Shown: positions 11,421 through 23,649 of the stretch, one piece after another | Position numbering within the stretch: the first letter of the stretch is position 1 | Layout of the letters: every line of letters begins with the position of its first letter | From: Heterocephalus glaber | Lineage: Eukaryota > Chordata > Mammalia > Rodentia > Bathyergidae | DNA: 64,000 nucleotides | NCBI RefSeq assembly: GCF_000247695.1 | Contig: NW_004624795.1 | Coordinates: 4,885,546 to 4,949,545, forward strand | Direction: 5' to 3' | Notes under the pieces: generated by a model | Databases searched by the model: none | The model's input: the letters and a program-made list of their open reading frames with translations, nothing else | Told to the model about the DNA's origin: nothing | Made by a program: the position numbers and the translations under genes

Positions 11421-13960
11421 TTTGAATTTGCTTAAGCTGAAAGCATCATTTTTCCTTCAAAACATAACTGAGCGCATGTTCTCCAGATTTATCCACGGCT
11501 CTGACGACCGCAGCTCCAAGTGGCCACGGCTGAAGGCCGGTGGGAGCAGATAACGATCACAAACCATAGCGACAGACATTTCCACTCAGCAGCTCTACAC
11601 TCAGGGCTCCGAACTCCATCTACTTAGCAGGGCCTTCCCACCAGCAAGGTCCTGGCCGCCAGAGACACTCCACACGGCCACGCACTCGGAATCAATATGT
11701 TTCTATCCAGATATAATTCCAGCGCGCCGAATCTCCATTAATCACATCCACTCCCTTCAGCCTTTCACTCTATTTCTAAATAAGATCTGGGGGAACTACA
11801 TCAAGGGTTCACCTGCTATTAGCTGGGAATTTGCTCTTCGATTCCAAGTGTCATAAGAATGGGGGACTGGACACGCTCCTTGGTATATTCAGTGGCAGGT
11901 TCTCCACCGAGCCGAGCTGAGGGGCCCATCAGGGAGAAGATTTCTCCACTGTTCTTTTCTGAGCGTCAAACTCAATTTCATTCATGCTCCGTAGAGTGAT
12001 AAGTTGGGAATTTCCGAGGGTTGGAGCAGAAAGATAAAGCAGCCTTGTGTCAGGTGTAAGGTAATTATTTGCTGGGGTTTCTGTGCTATTTGTTTTTATT
12101 CCCTGCGTTTTCATTAACAGTTAATGAGTTTCCCCCTTAATTCTGAAACAATGGGTTGACCACTAGAAGTTGGCTTTTTTTTTCTGCCACGGATTCAACC
12201 AGCTGTTGGTGCTCCATGAACTTTATGGAGAAGTGAATTAAACTGCTAAAAACTTTCACTTACTAATTCAATTCCAAATAAAATGGGAAAAACGAACCAT
12301 AATGTTTCCCCCTTGTAACTGTTTTGATTCACAATAAACTTGTTGTGTCCTGAACCTGCAGGTACCTGTTAGGGATAAAAAGAGAGCATGAAAATTTTAC
12401 CAAAAAAAAAAAAAAAAATGAAGGAGAAATGAACAAAAACAAAAAGTAGTTTAAGCATTAAAAAGAATCAAAAAACAAAATACAAGGATGGCAAATAACA
12501 GATGAGATATAAATATGTTTGCTTATTCACCATGTAAAGGCTCAATGTTGTTTTTTTGTGTTAGTTTTAGTTATCATCTTTTCTTTTCCTTCTAATTAAC
12601 TGTGAGCTACATTATAAGGACTACTCACGTCTGCAACTAACTGTTTCTATGGTGCGGTTAGAAACTTTCTAAGGTTTGCTGTTACTTTACCATGTATCTC
12701 TGGATAATATAAGGAAATGGAAATTAAAGTAAAATTGTCTACCACTTTGGGTTTCTTGTTATTCTTGTTATTGCTGTTGGAAGGGAACACACGATTTCCT
12801 ACCCTGTTTAATATTTAAGAACCCACGAGCCACATAGCTCCCTCTTTAAACTAATAAATCCTCACTAAAATGCTATAAATAAAGCTCCCTGATCCAAATC
12901 CAGTTAGTTTTCATGCTTGATAGCATTAATATTGCCAGATTTTCACGGGCCAATTTAATAGTAACACAGTTCCCAAAGCTGAATCACAGTAAGATTAGCA
13001 AAATGACAGCTTATTATTCCTTATTATAACCACTCACCCAAGTTACTGAGTCTCATTCCCAACTCGAGAAATATGTTGGGTACAGTTGTGACCAAATACG
13101 TCAAACGTTTCTCTGTGTAAATATCTTACAGAGCACGTCTGCAACACCAAAGTGAAAGCTCTGTCCATCCTTCTGTTTTAAATCACACACCCTCTTGCCC
13201 CGGCTCACGTATCAGGAAATGTATGATGTTTCCCACAGAACATCTCTGAGCCTTCGCAGATTTCTAAATATCCATTTGGACTTAGGTGGTTGGTTCCTGC
13301 AATTAATCCTTGCACAGTGAAGGTCTTAAATTCTTCTCTGCCCTACACAGTCTGACTCTCTGTTCATCTTTTTTTTTTTCTCCTAGATCTATCCATAATT
13401 CAATATATAAATATTCTCTTTTTCCCCAAGGCCTTGGCAATGAATGTAATAGTGCTGAATGCCATTAAGTCTACAGAACAAATGACAGGCCAGGTAAAGA
13501 AAGTTGCCATTTATCAATCCTTTTAGAAAGTTGCCCCAACTAGATCTCGCACGTACAAGCAGTAAGTTGGGCCGAAGACTCAGTTGCGTAGCTTGGAATA
13601 CTGTTTGCTGATTACACAGTCATGCTAAGAACAGCAGACTCCTTAGGAGCCTTCAGAAATAACATTTGCAGAGAGCAGAGGAGTCGAAATGATCAGAAAC
13701 GGAACCAAACTGATTAGGAGCTGAGAGTACAATTGCTACAACACCACCTGTGAATTCAACTACCAAAAGGCAGTGCGGCTTAATAATATTCTCAAATGAA
13801 CTACATCTGTCACGGGTAGATTGGACAGGATAATACCCAAGGGAACCAATTGAAAATGTCTTTTTCCTCCCTCCTTCCTTCAAGAAATTTGTTCCTTGTC
13901 ATGCAGTTCTTCATTTTGACCAGTAGGGCGAGCTGCAGCGCGTAGCATCACCTTTGCTTG
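11421..13960. other. Intronic unique sequence, possibly partly conserved
   Basis: No SINE or LINE is recognisable over about 2.5 kb, which is unusual here. The 11440-11850 part is GC-richer and includes CGAATCTCCATTAATCACAT. A conserved noncoding element is possible; no exon with plausible splice sites was found. Confidence 0.4.
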
Positions 13961-13962
13961 TC

Positions 13963-14022
13963 AAAAAAAAAAAAAAAAAAAAAGAAAAGAAAAAGAAAGA
14001 AAGAAAAAAGAAAAAGAGAGAA
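13963..14022. repeat. Poly(A) followed by A/G-rich tract
   Basis: A run of about 21 A, then AAAG/GAAA-type purines. It could be the A-tail of an unrecognised retroposon; no SINE body is seen upstream. Confidence 0.85.
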
Positions 14023-14114
14023 AAGTAGCCACTAGGTGCACTCTTCTGCTCTTCCCTTCCCTCTTTGGCAAACGCTGAGAATTTTAACCCTTCTTAGGTT
14101 TCACATTAAGGCAA

Positions 14115-14412
14115 CTGAACCAAAGGACCAAAATGTATAATTGACACTGGGAAAGGGGAAGAAAATGTTCAAATGGAAAGGGGGACAAGGGAAGGAGAAG
14201 GGGGAAAGGAAGGAAGGAAGGGAAAAAAAGAGAATAGAAGGGAAAAATGGAAATAAAGCTTTTGTAAATAAGGAGGGGAAGAGGGGTTGAAGGGAGGGGA
14301 GGGGAATGGGAAAAAATGGAGAATCAAGATACACCGTGTACAGGTACAATTTCCCTATGATGAATGTGATCATTACGTGTATCTAAAATGTACCGGTAAA
14401 ATAAAATTTTAA
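14115..14412 (+). mobile_element. L1 3' UTR with purine-rich tract
   Basis: Sense-strand L1 3' UTR features are seen: a long purine tract (14160-14300, GGAAGGAAGG- and GGGGAAGAG-type), then GGAGAATCAAGATACACCGT, a short unique tail and AATAAAATTTTAAAAAACA, which contains the poly(A) signal AATAAA. This end resembles the reverse complements of the L1 ends at 24.5 and 43.0 kb, so it is probably the same lineage-specific L1 group. Confidence 0.65.
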
Positions 14413-14887
14413 AAAACATTTTTTAAAAATGCACAACTCCTGGATATTAATACACGGGAGGACCGGCAGCCACAAACACAAACCGTGTAATTGTGTATGT
14501 GACAATGCACACTTCATAAAGCAAATCACAGCCTGTCAGCATTCATCCAGCTTTACACTAACACATCCCATCTACCAGCGTTATTGTTCAACTGCTGCTA
14601 AAACAGAACCTGCTGAGTTGGAGGATTTTCAAAAGTAATGAGATTTTGACAGACTTCAGAAGATGTAAACCTAGGCATTTGGTAGTCTGTGGATAAATAT
14701 ATTGTAAAATGAATGCATTCATCATAAAGCAACCCTGCAACCATATCCTGGAATTATTGGTACATGGTTCTGTTTTCTTTGGACCACAGTATTCCCAGTC
14801 CTAGATTCTTGTTACAAAGCTATTCAACTGAATTCTCAGCATGTTGTGACTTGCAGGAGAAAGTCAGTTACAATAATAAAAGAAAAA

Positions 14888-15003
14888 AATTTTTTAGACA
14901 AGGTCTCGCTATGTAGTCCAGGATGGCCACAAACTCGCAGTGATCCTCCTGCCTCAGCCTCTCAGGTGCTGGGATGACAGGCGTGCGCCACCTCGCCCAG
15001 CTA
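14888..15003 (-). repeat. B1 SINE
   Basis: TTTTTTAGACAAGGTCTCGC..GCGCCACCTCGCCCAGC. Confidence 0.88.
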
Positions 15004-15039
15004 ATAATAGAAATATTAATAGCTTGCTGAACTCTTACT

Positions 15040-15235
15040 GGGTGTAGGCTCTGGATTAGGGCTTTTCATGTAGGACCTCACGGATTCCTCAAGACAATCC
15101 TAGTATGTGTTATTATCCCAAAGATGCGGATGAAGGCATTGTGGCCTAGAGAAGAAAAAATTTACCCGAAGTCATAGCAGTGACTCTGAAGTGGCCCACC
15201 AGGTTTGTCCCCGCCCCACCTAACCACTAAGCTCT
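15040..15235 (-). repeat. MIR SINE fragment
   Basis: TGTGTTATTATCCCAAAGATG, GGCCTAGAGAAG and GAAGTCATAGCAGTGACTC read as a reverse-oriented MIR. Confidence 0.6.
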
Positions 15236-15804
15236 GTTCTAACCCACTGAGCTGAGCAGGCCCTGGATCTGAGTGCTTTATAAATCACAATCATGATTCA
15301 AAGGCAAAGCACACTGAATGACAGCCCGTGACTTGAATTTATGGTGTTAATTAGTATTTTTTTACTTCAGTAACGTAAGTCCAAAATCAAAATATAAATT
15401 ATTTCAGTAGCAGTAATGGTTAATAGTCACACTGGACACACAGGCTGGGAACTGCCAGACAAAGCCAAACGTGGCCAAGGAGGAAGTGGTCCTTCAATTC
15501 TCAGTTCAAATTTATTATAGCGATTTCTAAAACTCCACTTTTTGGCCTGAATTTCATGCTTACAAACTTTAATACAACTACTTCATGCTTGGTCAGATCA
15601 ATATATTGAATTTTCCCCCAGTATTTCCTGTCTGCTTCTGCTGGATCCTGGGTATTTTGACCCTGTTTCATCGGAGATGGACCAACGTGTTCCATACCTA
15701 AATATAGCTTAGACCTGGTTAAAGAATGCATTTCCTTTCTGGTGGCATCAAGATTTAAGTCTCAGAGTAGGAAAATCCTTTGAAAAATATAAAATTGCAG
15801 TAGA

Positions 15805-15936
15805 TTTTATTTATTTATTTATTTATTGAGACAGAGTCTCACTATGTAGCCCAGGCTGGCCTCCAAATTGTGGTGTTCCTCCTGCCTCAGCCTTCTGAGT
15901 ACTAGGATTATAATCATATGCTACCACACCTGGCCA
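15805..15936 (-). repeat. B1 SINE with (TTTA)n tail
   Basis: (TTTA)n tail at 15805-15826, then GAGACAGAGTCTCACTATG..ACCACACCTGGCC. Confidence 0.88.
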
Positions 15937-16051
15937 ATATCTTCTTATTTTTAAACTTTATTTTTCCTTCATGTTGAGGCATGATTAACACAAGTATATA
16001 AATCTTCATGGCAAGAGGTATCACTCTTGAGTTTAAGAAAATATCTTTTAG

Positions 16052-16207
16052 GGGGCTGGGGATTTAGCTCAGTGGTTCTGGCACCTGCCTTGAAAGCATA
16101 AGGTCCTGAGTTCAATCCCTGGTCCCCCCCCCCAAAAAAAAGAATTTAGGGAAAAATAATTTGTCATATTTAGTCCTCATAAAATATTAAAAAGAATAAT
16201 AAAAAAA
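16052..16207 (+). mobile_element. IDL SINE with 3' transduced segment
   Basis: The IDL body runs from 16052 to about 16133 (a C-run replaces GGTACC), then A8, then about 59 bp of non-SINE sequence (16142-16200), then a second A-run. The whole 156-bp unit lies between perfect 17-bp duplications, AAGAAAATATCTTTTAG, at 16035-16051 and 16208-16224. The extra segment contains no TTTT, so a Pol III transcript could read through it. Confidence 0.85.
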
Positions 16208-16394
16208 AAGAAAATATCTTTTAGAGATGAATTGTGACCAGTAGGTTTTTCAAGGTGGCAAGCGTGCGTGTTAAATTCATGTCAGCTGACAGGGCAGGTA
16301 GGGTAGGGGTCACAAGACTGTTCTTGCTGCTGTTTGCTCCTCAGAGTCAGAATGACTGGAAGCTTTATCTTTCAAGTCATCAAATTCCTTTTCC

Positions 16395-16482
16395 TGGGCC
16401 AGGGATTTAGCTCAGTGGCACTGCACCTGCCTCGTAAGAGCAAGGTCCTGAATTCGATCCCCACTACAAAAAAACACTAGCG
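16395..16482 (+). repeat. IDL SINE with 13-bp target duplications
   Basis: Flanked by AAATTCCTTTTCC at 16382-16394 and 16483-16495. Body TGGGCCAGGGATTTAGCTCA..GATCCCCACTAC with a short A-tail. Confidence 0.9.
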
Positions 16483-16791
16483 AAATTCCTTTTCCGGTAC
16501 GGACCTAAGAAGCCCCTGTCCCATGTGAGTGGTGCTTCAGCCGATGTGAGGAACAAGTTTCTGAGAGAAGTATGTATTGATGGGAACCGAAATGAAAAAT
16601 TATTGCTTTCTAACAGGATTCTAATTAGATTCTTCAGATGCATGCAAATTCAAGGCCAGAGCTTTAACCTACAGTTTTAAACAAAAGAACCAAAAGAGTT
16701 TGTATTCAAATTAACTTCACTTTTCTCTCAATATTTTGTGTTCAGAACCTAAAAATTTGTTAGAGTGAGAATTCCTGATGAACATTAATTT

Positions 16792-16921
16792 TTTTCTTTT
16801 CTTTCCTTATTTTTGAGGAAGGGTCTATCTATGTAGCCCAGCCTGGACGTGAACTCACAACTTCCCTGCCTCAGCTTCCCAAGCGCTAGGATTACAGGTA
16901 TATGTCACCACACCCAGCTTT
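16792..16921 (-). repeat. B1 SINE
   Basis: TTTTTGAGGAAGGGTCTATC..CACCACACCCAGCTT. Confidence 0.88.
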
Positions 16922-16999
16922 GCACATGAATTTTTAGGCCACAATTCTATGTTCAGACGCTTTACTCCTCACCTGACTTCCTGTGTTGGCCCAGGGATA

Positions 17000-17715
17000 A
17001 TGCTACCTAGGACAGAGAGTTTTAAGTCCCCCCATTCAGGAAGACCTCAGGCTAATCAAAGAAACAAGGAACAGTCACTAATTTAATCAGTCTTTTGCTT
17101 TTCCTTGCCATTTACATGAATGTGAGAGTCAGAAGTTCTATGAACTTTTACATATGAAAAACAAAAGGCTGAGACCATGTAAGAAAATGCACTCATTATA
17201 AGCTACTATAGGTATCATCTAATTCTACTGTGTTTTATAATTTATTTTACAATTCACTTTTAACTGGTCAGTCAACTCCACACATCTATATTTCCTGCTG
17301 GCTCTTAAACATGAAACACACAACACTGCTATTTTATCTCATCATCAGGGCCTTGCCTATAAATCCATGTTTAGAAACGAACAAATTAACAAGCAGGGCA
17401 AAGCCTGGAATGCACTTAAAAAAAGAAAAAAAAAACCAAACAAAAACAACTACCAAATCATGATTCTACTGAAAAAGAGCTCATTATCATGTTTTTAAAA
17501 GTTCTTTATTAAATAAAAAATAATTATGCCCAGAACAAAAATTTCAGACATTACAAGAAGGCACATAATGAGAACTCAGCTTCCCTCCCTTCTCTCGGCC
17601 TCTCCAGAGGCAGCTGTCTGAGGTTTCTTGGGCCTCTCAGGAACTTTGTATCTGAATCAAGCATCTGTGTGTGGTGAAGCTCCTCCTCTGCTCCTTTCTT
17701 GACTCTTCCTCTTCC
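17000..17715. other. Intronic AT-rich sequence
   Basis: No gene. There are A-rich tracts and a pyrimidine-rich stretch near 17580-17700. Confidence 0.45.
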
Positions 17716-17865
17716 TTTTTCCTCTTCTGGTGCCAGGGCTCAACTGAGCTACATCCCAGTCACTTTTATTTTTTATGGTGACGCAAGGACTCAGTAAGTC
17801 CCCCAGGCAGGACTTGAACTTGTGATCCTCCTGGATCACAGATGTGCACCACCACACTTGGACAC
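17716..17865 (-). repeat. B1-dID dimeric SINE, truncated
   Basis: Reverse orientation. The dID part is CTGGTGCCAGGGCTCAACTG..AGCTACATCCCAG, the B1 part is GATCCTCCTGGATCACAG..CACCACACTTGG. Confidence 0.75.
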
Positions 17866-18179
17866 TTTCTGTTTTTCTTATTAAACAAATGGTAGCACTT
17901 GTTCTGTTCTGCACCCTGCTTTTCTTCCTAACCATTTATCTCGGTGACTGTTCCACATCAGCACACACAAATGTATGTGTTATTACTTTCACTCATTTTT
18001 TAAAAATTGAAAGTAATTCATATAATACAAGCACATGGTGAAAATTCATATAGAACCAAAGGATACAGACAAGGAAGCTTCTCTCTCCCCTCAAGAGCCG
18101 TTACAGCTATCAATAGGTTCATATACTTCCTTCCAAAAATATTCTAGGGACAGAAGCGTGTGTGAATACTTACATAACA

Positions 18180-19790
18180 CACACACGTATACACATGTGC
18201 ACACACAGAGACAGAAACAATCTGCACACTGCTTGTCCAAATTGCCCTTTATGCCTAATAATAGTCACTGAAGGGCATTACCTGGTCCACATTTCCATGC
18301 ATCATTTCCGTGTTCTATACAGCAAGACAGGAAATGAATGCAGCATAACTTCCGTCTTGCTGGACATGGAGGCTGTTTGGAGTCTTCCATTCCAGTGACA
18401 CACTGAGCATTCTCACACACAATATATAAAGCACAGAAGGTGGCTGCTTCTGATTTCAGGGATTTCTTCTACCTGTGTGAAAATCAGGGTATTTTTTTTT
18501 TCTTATGCCTCAATATTATCTACTCTAGAATAGGACATTTAGAAAGGACTTTAAAATCTTAGAAACTTTCAGTTCTGAAAAGGAAAAGAGTGAGTGGTTT
18601 TGTTTTAAAAACAAATTTTACTGTCTTTGACAGTAAGTTGCAAAACAATTAGTACATTTATTTAAAAATGCACGATTTCACCCTCAAAAAACCTGACCAG
18701 TAGATGTACAGGAAGTGAAATATTTGAAAAGGTATCAGAGTCAGTAACTAACTTGGGAAACACTTCGTGTGTATATCCACGCTCGTGAGTATAAAATGTA
18801 GCAAATGGGGGGGCGGGGGCCGAGGCCTGGAGGGAAGTCAGGTCAGGAAAGCAGCTGTCAGATGCCTGAGAGGCTTAAAGGTTGGGCGGAAGCCAGAGGC
18901 AAGAGTCTTTGTCCGTGAACATTTCTCCCAATTAATTCTCCAAAAGATATGGAAAACGTGCTGGAGGATTTCTTTTTAAAAAGGAGCATAGGTTGGGATA
19001 GTCTAGGTTCCTATCTAATGCTTGTGTTTATAAAATATTAGCATTCCAGAAATAGTGATAGAAAGATACTTAACAAATTACAAATATTGTAAATGCAGAC
19101 TTTTTTTCTTACATTTGCAAACACATCATAAATTTGGGCCGTGTTTCTATGTATAAATCCTATTTATGGCTGTGCTAAAACCTTCTGGCATGACTGCAAA
19201 GAGTATTTTCATAAATAAAACTTAGTAAAATCACTGTGCACTCCATTAATTCAAAAACACTTCTCTACCACTTCAAAGAGGCCCCTCTGTCTCTCTCTCT
19301 GTCTCTCTGTGTCTCTCCTTTCTCTTTTTTTTAAATGTAAAGATAGTGTTTCTTTGCTGCTTTAATGTTTTGCTTCTTGTAGTTGTCATAACTATAAGCT
19401 CCAAATATGTGATCGTAAGGGATGGGAAGTTAAGCGACATTCAAGCTTCTTTCTATTCAACATGTCTCAGACATCACAGAGCAACAAGCTCATAAATCTG
19501 ACCTCTGAAATGCTCACCAATAAAAATTCTATACATGCACCCTACAAACGCAAACCTTAAAAAAAGGCATGCATGTAAATGACATGGGGCTGTGCCAGGG
19601 TTTAGGTGGAATGAGTGGTTTTATGAAAATACAGGTGAAATATAGTGATCAAAGTCCCACGCATGCATCCACTTGCCTCGCCCTACTCCGAGACAGGAGA
19701 ATAGACCTTGCTACTATTTTAGTACCTTTGCCAGCACATGGCAACCGCTCCTCCTGAGCTGGTGAGGCGTAATAACTCATCATAACCAGG
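18180..19790. other. Intronic sequence with CA and TCTC simple repeats
   Basis: (CA)-rich tract at 18175-18215 and (TCTC)n at 19288-19330. No supported exon. Confidence 0.45.
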
Positions 19791-19794
19791 AAGC

Positions 19795-19940
19795 AGACTA
19801 AGTTAGCAGGGTTTTATAGATGAGGAAGCTGACATATTAGGAGGTTACATCAGAGGCCAAAGTGCACAAAGCTCCCAGAAAGAGGAACCGAGGCTCCTAT
19901 TCAGGTCTGATTTCAAAGCCCATGTTCTTTCCAGCATAAA
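19795..19940 (-). repeat. MIR SINE fragment
   Basis: TTTTATAGATGAGGAAGCTG, AGGAGGTTACATCAGAGGCC and CTATTCAGGTCTGATTTC are the minus-orientation MIR core and 5' part. Confidence 0.65.
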
Positions 19941-20084
19941 ACGTCAACTTGAGACAACAATTAGAAAAAAAAAAAGCTCACCATTCTATGTATTTTTTTA
20001 TCCAGATACATACAGTATAGTATGCATGAATGTACTGGGGTTCAAGACAGCAATAAAATAATCTCACATTTTAAAATCTAGCTT

Positions 20085-20245
20085 CACCTGAATTTCTTTT
20101 TCCTTTATGTCTGTATTATGGAGAATTTTAGACATGTACAAAGGTAGATAAAACAGAGTAATAAACCCCAGGAATACATCATTCAGTGTCAAATGTCAAT
20201 TTATGATCAATTTTGTTTCATCTACAATCCACTGTTTTTTTCTCC
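20085..20245. mobile_element. Old LINE fragment
   Basis: Text GGAGAATTTTAGACATGTAC, AAAGGTAGATAAAACAGAG, AATAAACCCCAGGAATACAT and TGATCAATTTTGTTTCATCT matches a common old mammalian LINE fragment (L1ME-like by memory). The 42.6 kb copy shares the same style. Confidence 0.5.
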
Positions 20246-20475
20246 TCTCCCATATTATCAGATTTTATCCTTAAATTTCATCTTTAAAGACTCTTTTAAA
20301 AGAAATCCTGACTATAATAACACAATTAACAGTAGTTTCTTAATAACATAAAATAATCTGTTAGTTTCCAAATTCCTAATTTTCTCATAGATGTATGTTT
20401 TTATAGCTTGACTTGGATACACACAAACCCACGCATTCATGAATAAGCCTCTTAAATCTTTTAAAATTTATAGTC

Positions 20476-20568
20476 AAGGGCCAGGGATTTAGCTCAGTGG
20501 TTTCACCACCTGCTGCGCCAGTGCAAGGACCTGAGTTCGATCCCTGGTACCAAAAAAAAAAAAAAAAA
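20476..20568 (+). repeat. IDL SINE
   Basis: Well preserved, with a GCTGCGCCAGTGC loop and an A16 tail. The flanks TTATAGTCAA occur on both sides (about 20467 and 20568). Confidence 0.9.
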
Positions 20569-21450
20569 TTATAGTCAATATGGCTTCCTAATAACATTTA
20601 AAAATTCACTTTGCACTGTTTGCTTTTGCCAAGTTATTTTTTAGCCATCAATCTACTCTGAAATGGTTTGCAATTGGAAAGTGAGAATTTTAAGATTCAC
20701 AAAGCAGGGTTTTTTAATATTGAGATGTACAGAATGATTTTCTCAGAATCCTTGTCCACCACCCACGCAGAAACTCAAAGAATCTTCAAGCTTTCGAGAA
20801 ATTTTACCAGTCCATATTTACTACTGTTCCAAATATACTGAATGATTGGACAAAAACATGACTTTATTATTCCTATTTATAATATTTCATGGACTGTCCT
20901 GAATTTTTATTTAAATCTTGTGCCATTTACTTTAGATTCCAGGGTCCAAGCCAGGGACTTCTATCTGGTACTCATGAATATGTTTTACAGTGGAAGACTC
21001 TGAATTATAAACATTAGATCTTATAAGTGAAGTTTTGATTTATTAAACTAAAACTGTTTATAATGAACTCGTTTTATAAAAGGGGAAACCAAGGCAAAAT
21101 GAGGCCCATCGGTTGGCCGCATGACTTAAGATCTTTCCATCAAATTGAAAGGGCAAACCGATATTTTTATTTAAAACAGTAGATCAATATTGACTTTTAA
21201 ATGTCTGATCCCTACAATGGTACCAGTTCCGTGGCAAAGATGCCATTGGGTTTTCTTTATAATTTTAAGTGAAAAATAAAGCAGAAAAGTTTTTAAAGTG
21301 AGCAGTTAAATTATCAAGGTGATTCTATGTAAAACTCTCCCTGTAAAATAAGTAATAAAAATAAAACAATATTCTTATTATAAAATAAAAACAAGCTTTT
21401 TTTCACATTGTCCAATTATATTAAAAGAACTCTTTTAAAAGCCCATTAAA

Positions 21451-21573
21451 GGCCAGGCATGGTGGCACACGCCTATGATCCCAGCACTTGGAAGGCTGAG
21501 GCAGGAGGATCGCCTCGAGTTTGAGGCCAGCCTGGGCTACATAGTGAGACCTTGTATTGAAAAAAAAAAAAGT
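21451..21573 (+). repeat. B1 SINE
   Basis: GGCCAGGCATGGTGGCACAC..GAGACCTTGTATTG + A12. The flanks C.CATTAAA are duplicated. Confidence 0.9.
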
Positions 21574-21864
21574 CACATTAAAAGAACTCTTCCATTCTTG
21601 TTTCCTCTATGTTAAAGTAATACCTATTTGGGATTAGGTTTTATTTTTCTGGCTCTCTTCTTTTCAAATGGGCATATTAGGAAATTGACAATGAACCAAC
21701 AAGAAACCTTGGGTGGAAATTACAAGGGAAAGAAGCGTATTTGCCATATTGTTATTATAAACGCACAGGACATTTTCTTACTGTCTACTGTGTCTAAGCA
21801 CTGTGTGTTACGGCTAATCCCCAACAAGCTTGTAACAAGACAGTGAAGTACAGCCACGAAGAGT

Positions 21865-22025
21865 ATGGGCCCCGGAACGGATGGGTGCATGGTTTCTCAG
21901 TGGGGTGAAGGGAATGCTCTGAAATCAGGTAGTGACGATGCTAAAAACCACTGACTTGTATGCTTTGAAAGGATGAATTTTACGGTATGTGAATTATATC
22001 TCAACAAAGCTGTTACTCTGAAAAA
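21865..22025 (+). mobile_element. Short old L1M 3' terminal fragment
   Basis: The 3' text typical of old L1 is seen: TAAAAACCACTGACTTGTATG at about 21940, then GGATGAATTTTACGGTATGT and GAATTATATCTCAACAAAGC up to 22010. Only the last roughly 150 bp survive. Confidence 0.75.
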
Positions 22026-22029
22026 TATG

Positions 22030-23217
22030 TGCTACTAAAAGATCTCCAAAGAAGAGATGTTTTAAGACAATTTTCCTCCCAGGCATGAGAACTGGTTTAG
22101 TCCAAATATCCTGAAAATACTAAGTGTGCATTTCAGCAAATTCCCAGAATTAATAAAATTCCTTCCGTTGTCTTTCTGCAGAACCCTGGCACAGGTGAAA
22201 ATGCTGGAAAAGTCTGAGGCAATTATTTCTGTCCTTCTTCACCCCAATCCTAACATTTCTTGGTTCTCCTGGGCTTCCTAAACTCCTGCCAGTTTCTCTC
22301 TCTCATTGACTCCTGTTGTTTTCCTAAGCCGCCTGCAGCACCTTGGGTAGACCAGTTGTTCCTCTCACCCATCCCACAGTTTCTGAAACATTGTGAGTTT
22401 AGAGCTGACCAAAGTGGCTGACTGATCCAAATGCTCCTCTCTCTCAGCCTCCCAAAAATGTGTCTAAGAGAAAGAGTGAGGCTAGGGGCAGGAATATGGG
22501 ATTCTTGACTTTTCCTTACATTGACTTCCAGACAGATGAGCAAAGATGTTGCTGCATGTAGTCCATCATTGTTGAGAAATAAATACAATTTTCTGTTCTG
22601 AATAAGCTGTTTGCAACTGTCCTACATCTGTCACCTAGGAGAGAAAGGCACGCAGAAGTGGCCACACGCTGCAAGGTGACCGCAGCGCCACCGTGACCAG
22701 AATCGGCAGGATTCGGTGTGTTTTGGCCCTATACAATCTTAGGTTGAGCTCCAGAATTATTTTCTCTTCTCCACACATTGCTGTACTGCATCCCTGACAC
22801 TGATTCTTTATTTTTCCTTAGGTAATTAATTCTACTCTCACAGTTCCGTTCCTTTCTGCCAATTCACAATCATTTTCTGCCTCTTGTGGATTTTGGCTAA
22901 CATCTGCTAAGCCCTGAACTATAGGGCCCTTCTCTGAAGAGTGCACTTCACATTTTGCAAAGCAAATGGCTACATGATTACCTATAATTCTCTACCGCTC
23001 AGGGTATGTTTTCAGCTATAAAGGCTTTAAACGCTGAAGTATATAATAAAACTGCATCACATTATTAAGAGTACTATAAAGTCTTTTAACTTTAACTTAC
23101 CAGAGTCCAAAAGAAGCTTTAAAAAAACCAAGATTTTTATTTCCTAAAGTGGGCTTTCAAAGAGAGCCTTTAAAAGAAAGCTTTAGATAGACTTGAAATA
23201 CATTAAAACAAAATAAA
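22030..23217. other. Intronic unique sequence
   Basis: No recognised repeat or exon. A 112-codon minus ORF at 22250-22588 lacks splice or start context. Confidence 0.45.
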
Positions 23218-23303
23218 GGCCGGGAATTTAGCTCAGTGGTTCCGTCGCCTGCCTCGAAAGTACAAGGACCTGAGTTCAATCCCTGGTACCAAAAAAAAAA
23301 AAA
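23218..23303 (+). repeat. IDL SINE
   Basis: GGCCGGGAATTTAGCTCAG..TCAATCCCTGGTACC with an A-tail of 12. It lies about 1 kb from the microexon. Confidence 0.88.
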
Positions 23304-23649
23304 GGCTAGAACAATAAAGTATTATTACTCACTGAGACTGGATACACTGACAACATTGAGAAAATTAAAAAGTAACAGAAAAGTTCAAAATTGGTTTTAA
23401 GAAGTTACAGAGCAAAACAGTTCCTCAAGCTATTGCTAAATTTGATCCAAAACTCTTTGATTCTGAGAAAATAACAACCCCCCATTTATAATAACTTTAG
23501 ATAATTAATATTCAGGATTATGTTGCTGGTGTTCTTAATCACAGTAGTAAAAAAGAAGGAAGGCACCCCCTCAAACTATGCGAATTTTTTAAAAATTCTG
23601 ACTTTGAACTATTCAAAAAGTCTGTCCTAATCCTGCCCTTTTTTTCTTT

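Noticed and set aside
15501..15731. 76-codon minus ORF with a protein-like appearance
   Set aside because: No matching splice sites or recognised domain; it could be an old pseudogene but the evidence is too thin.
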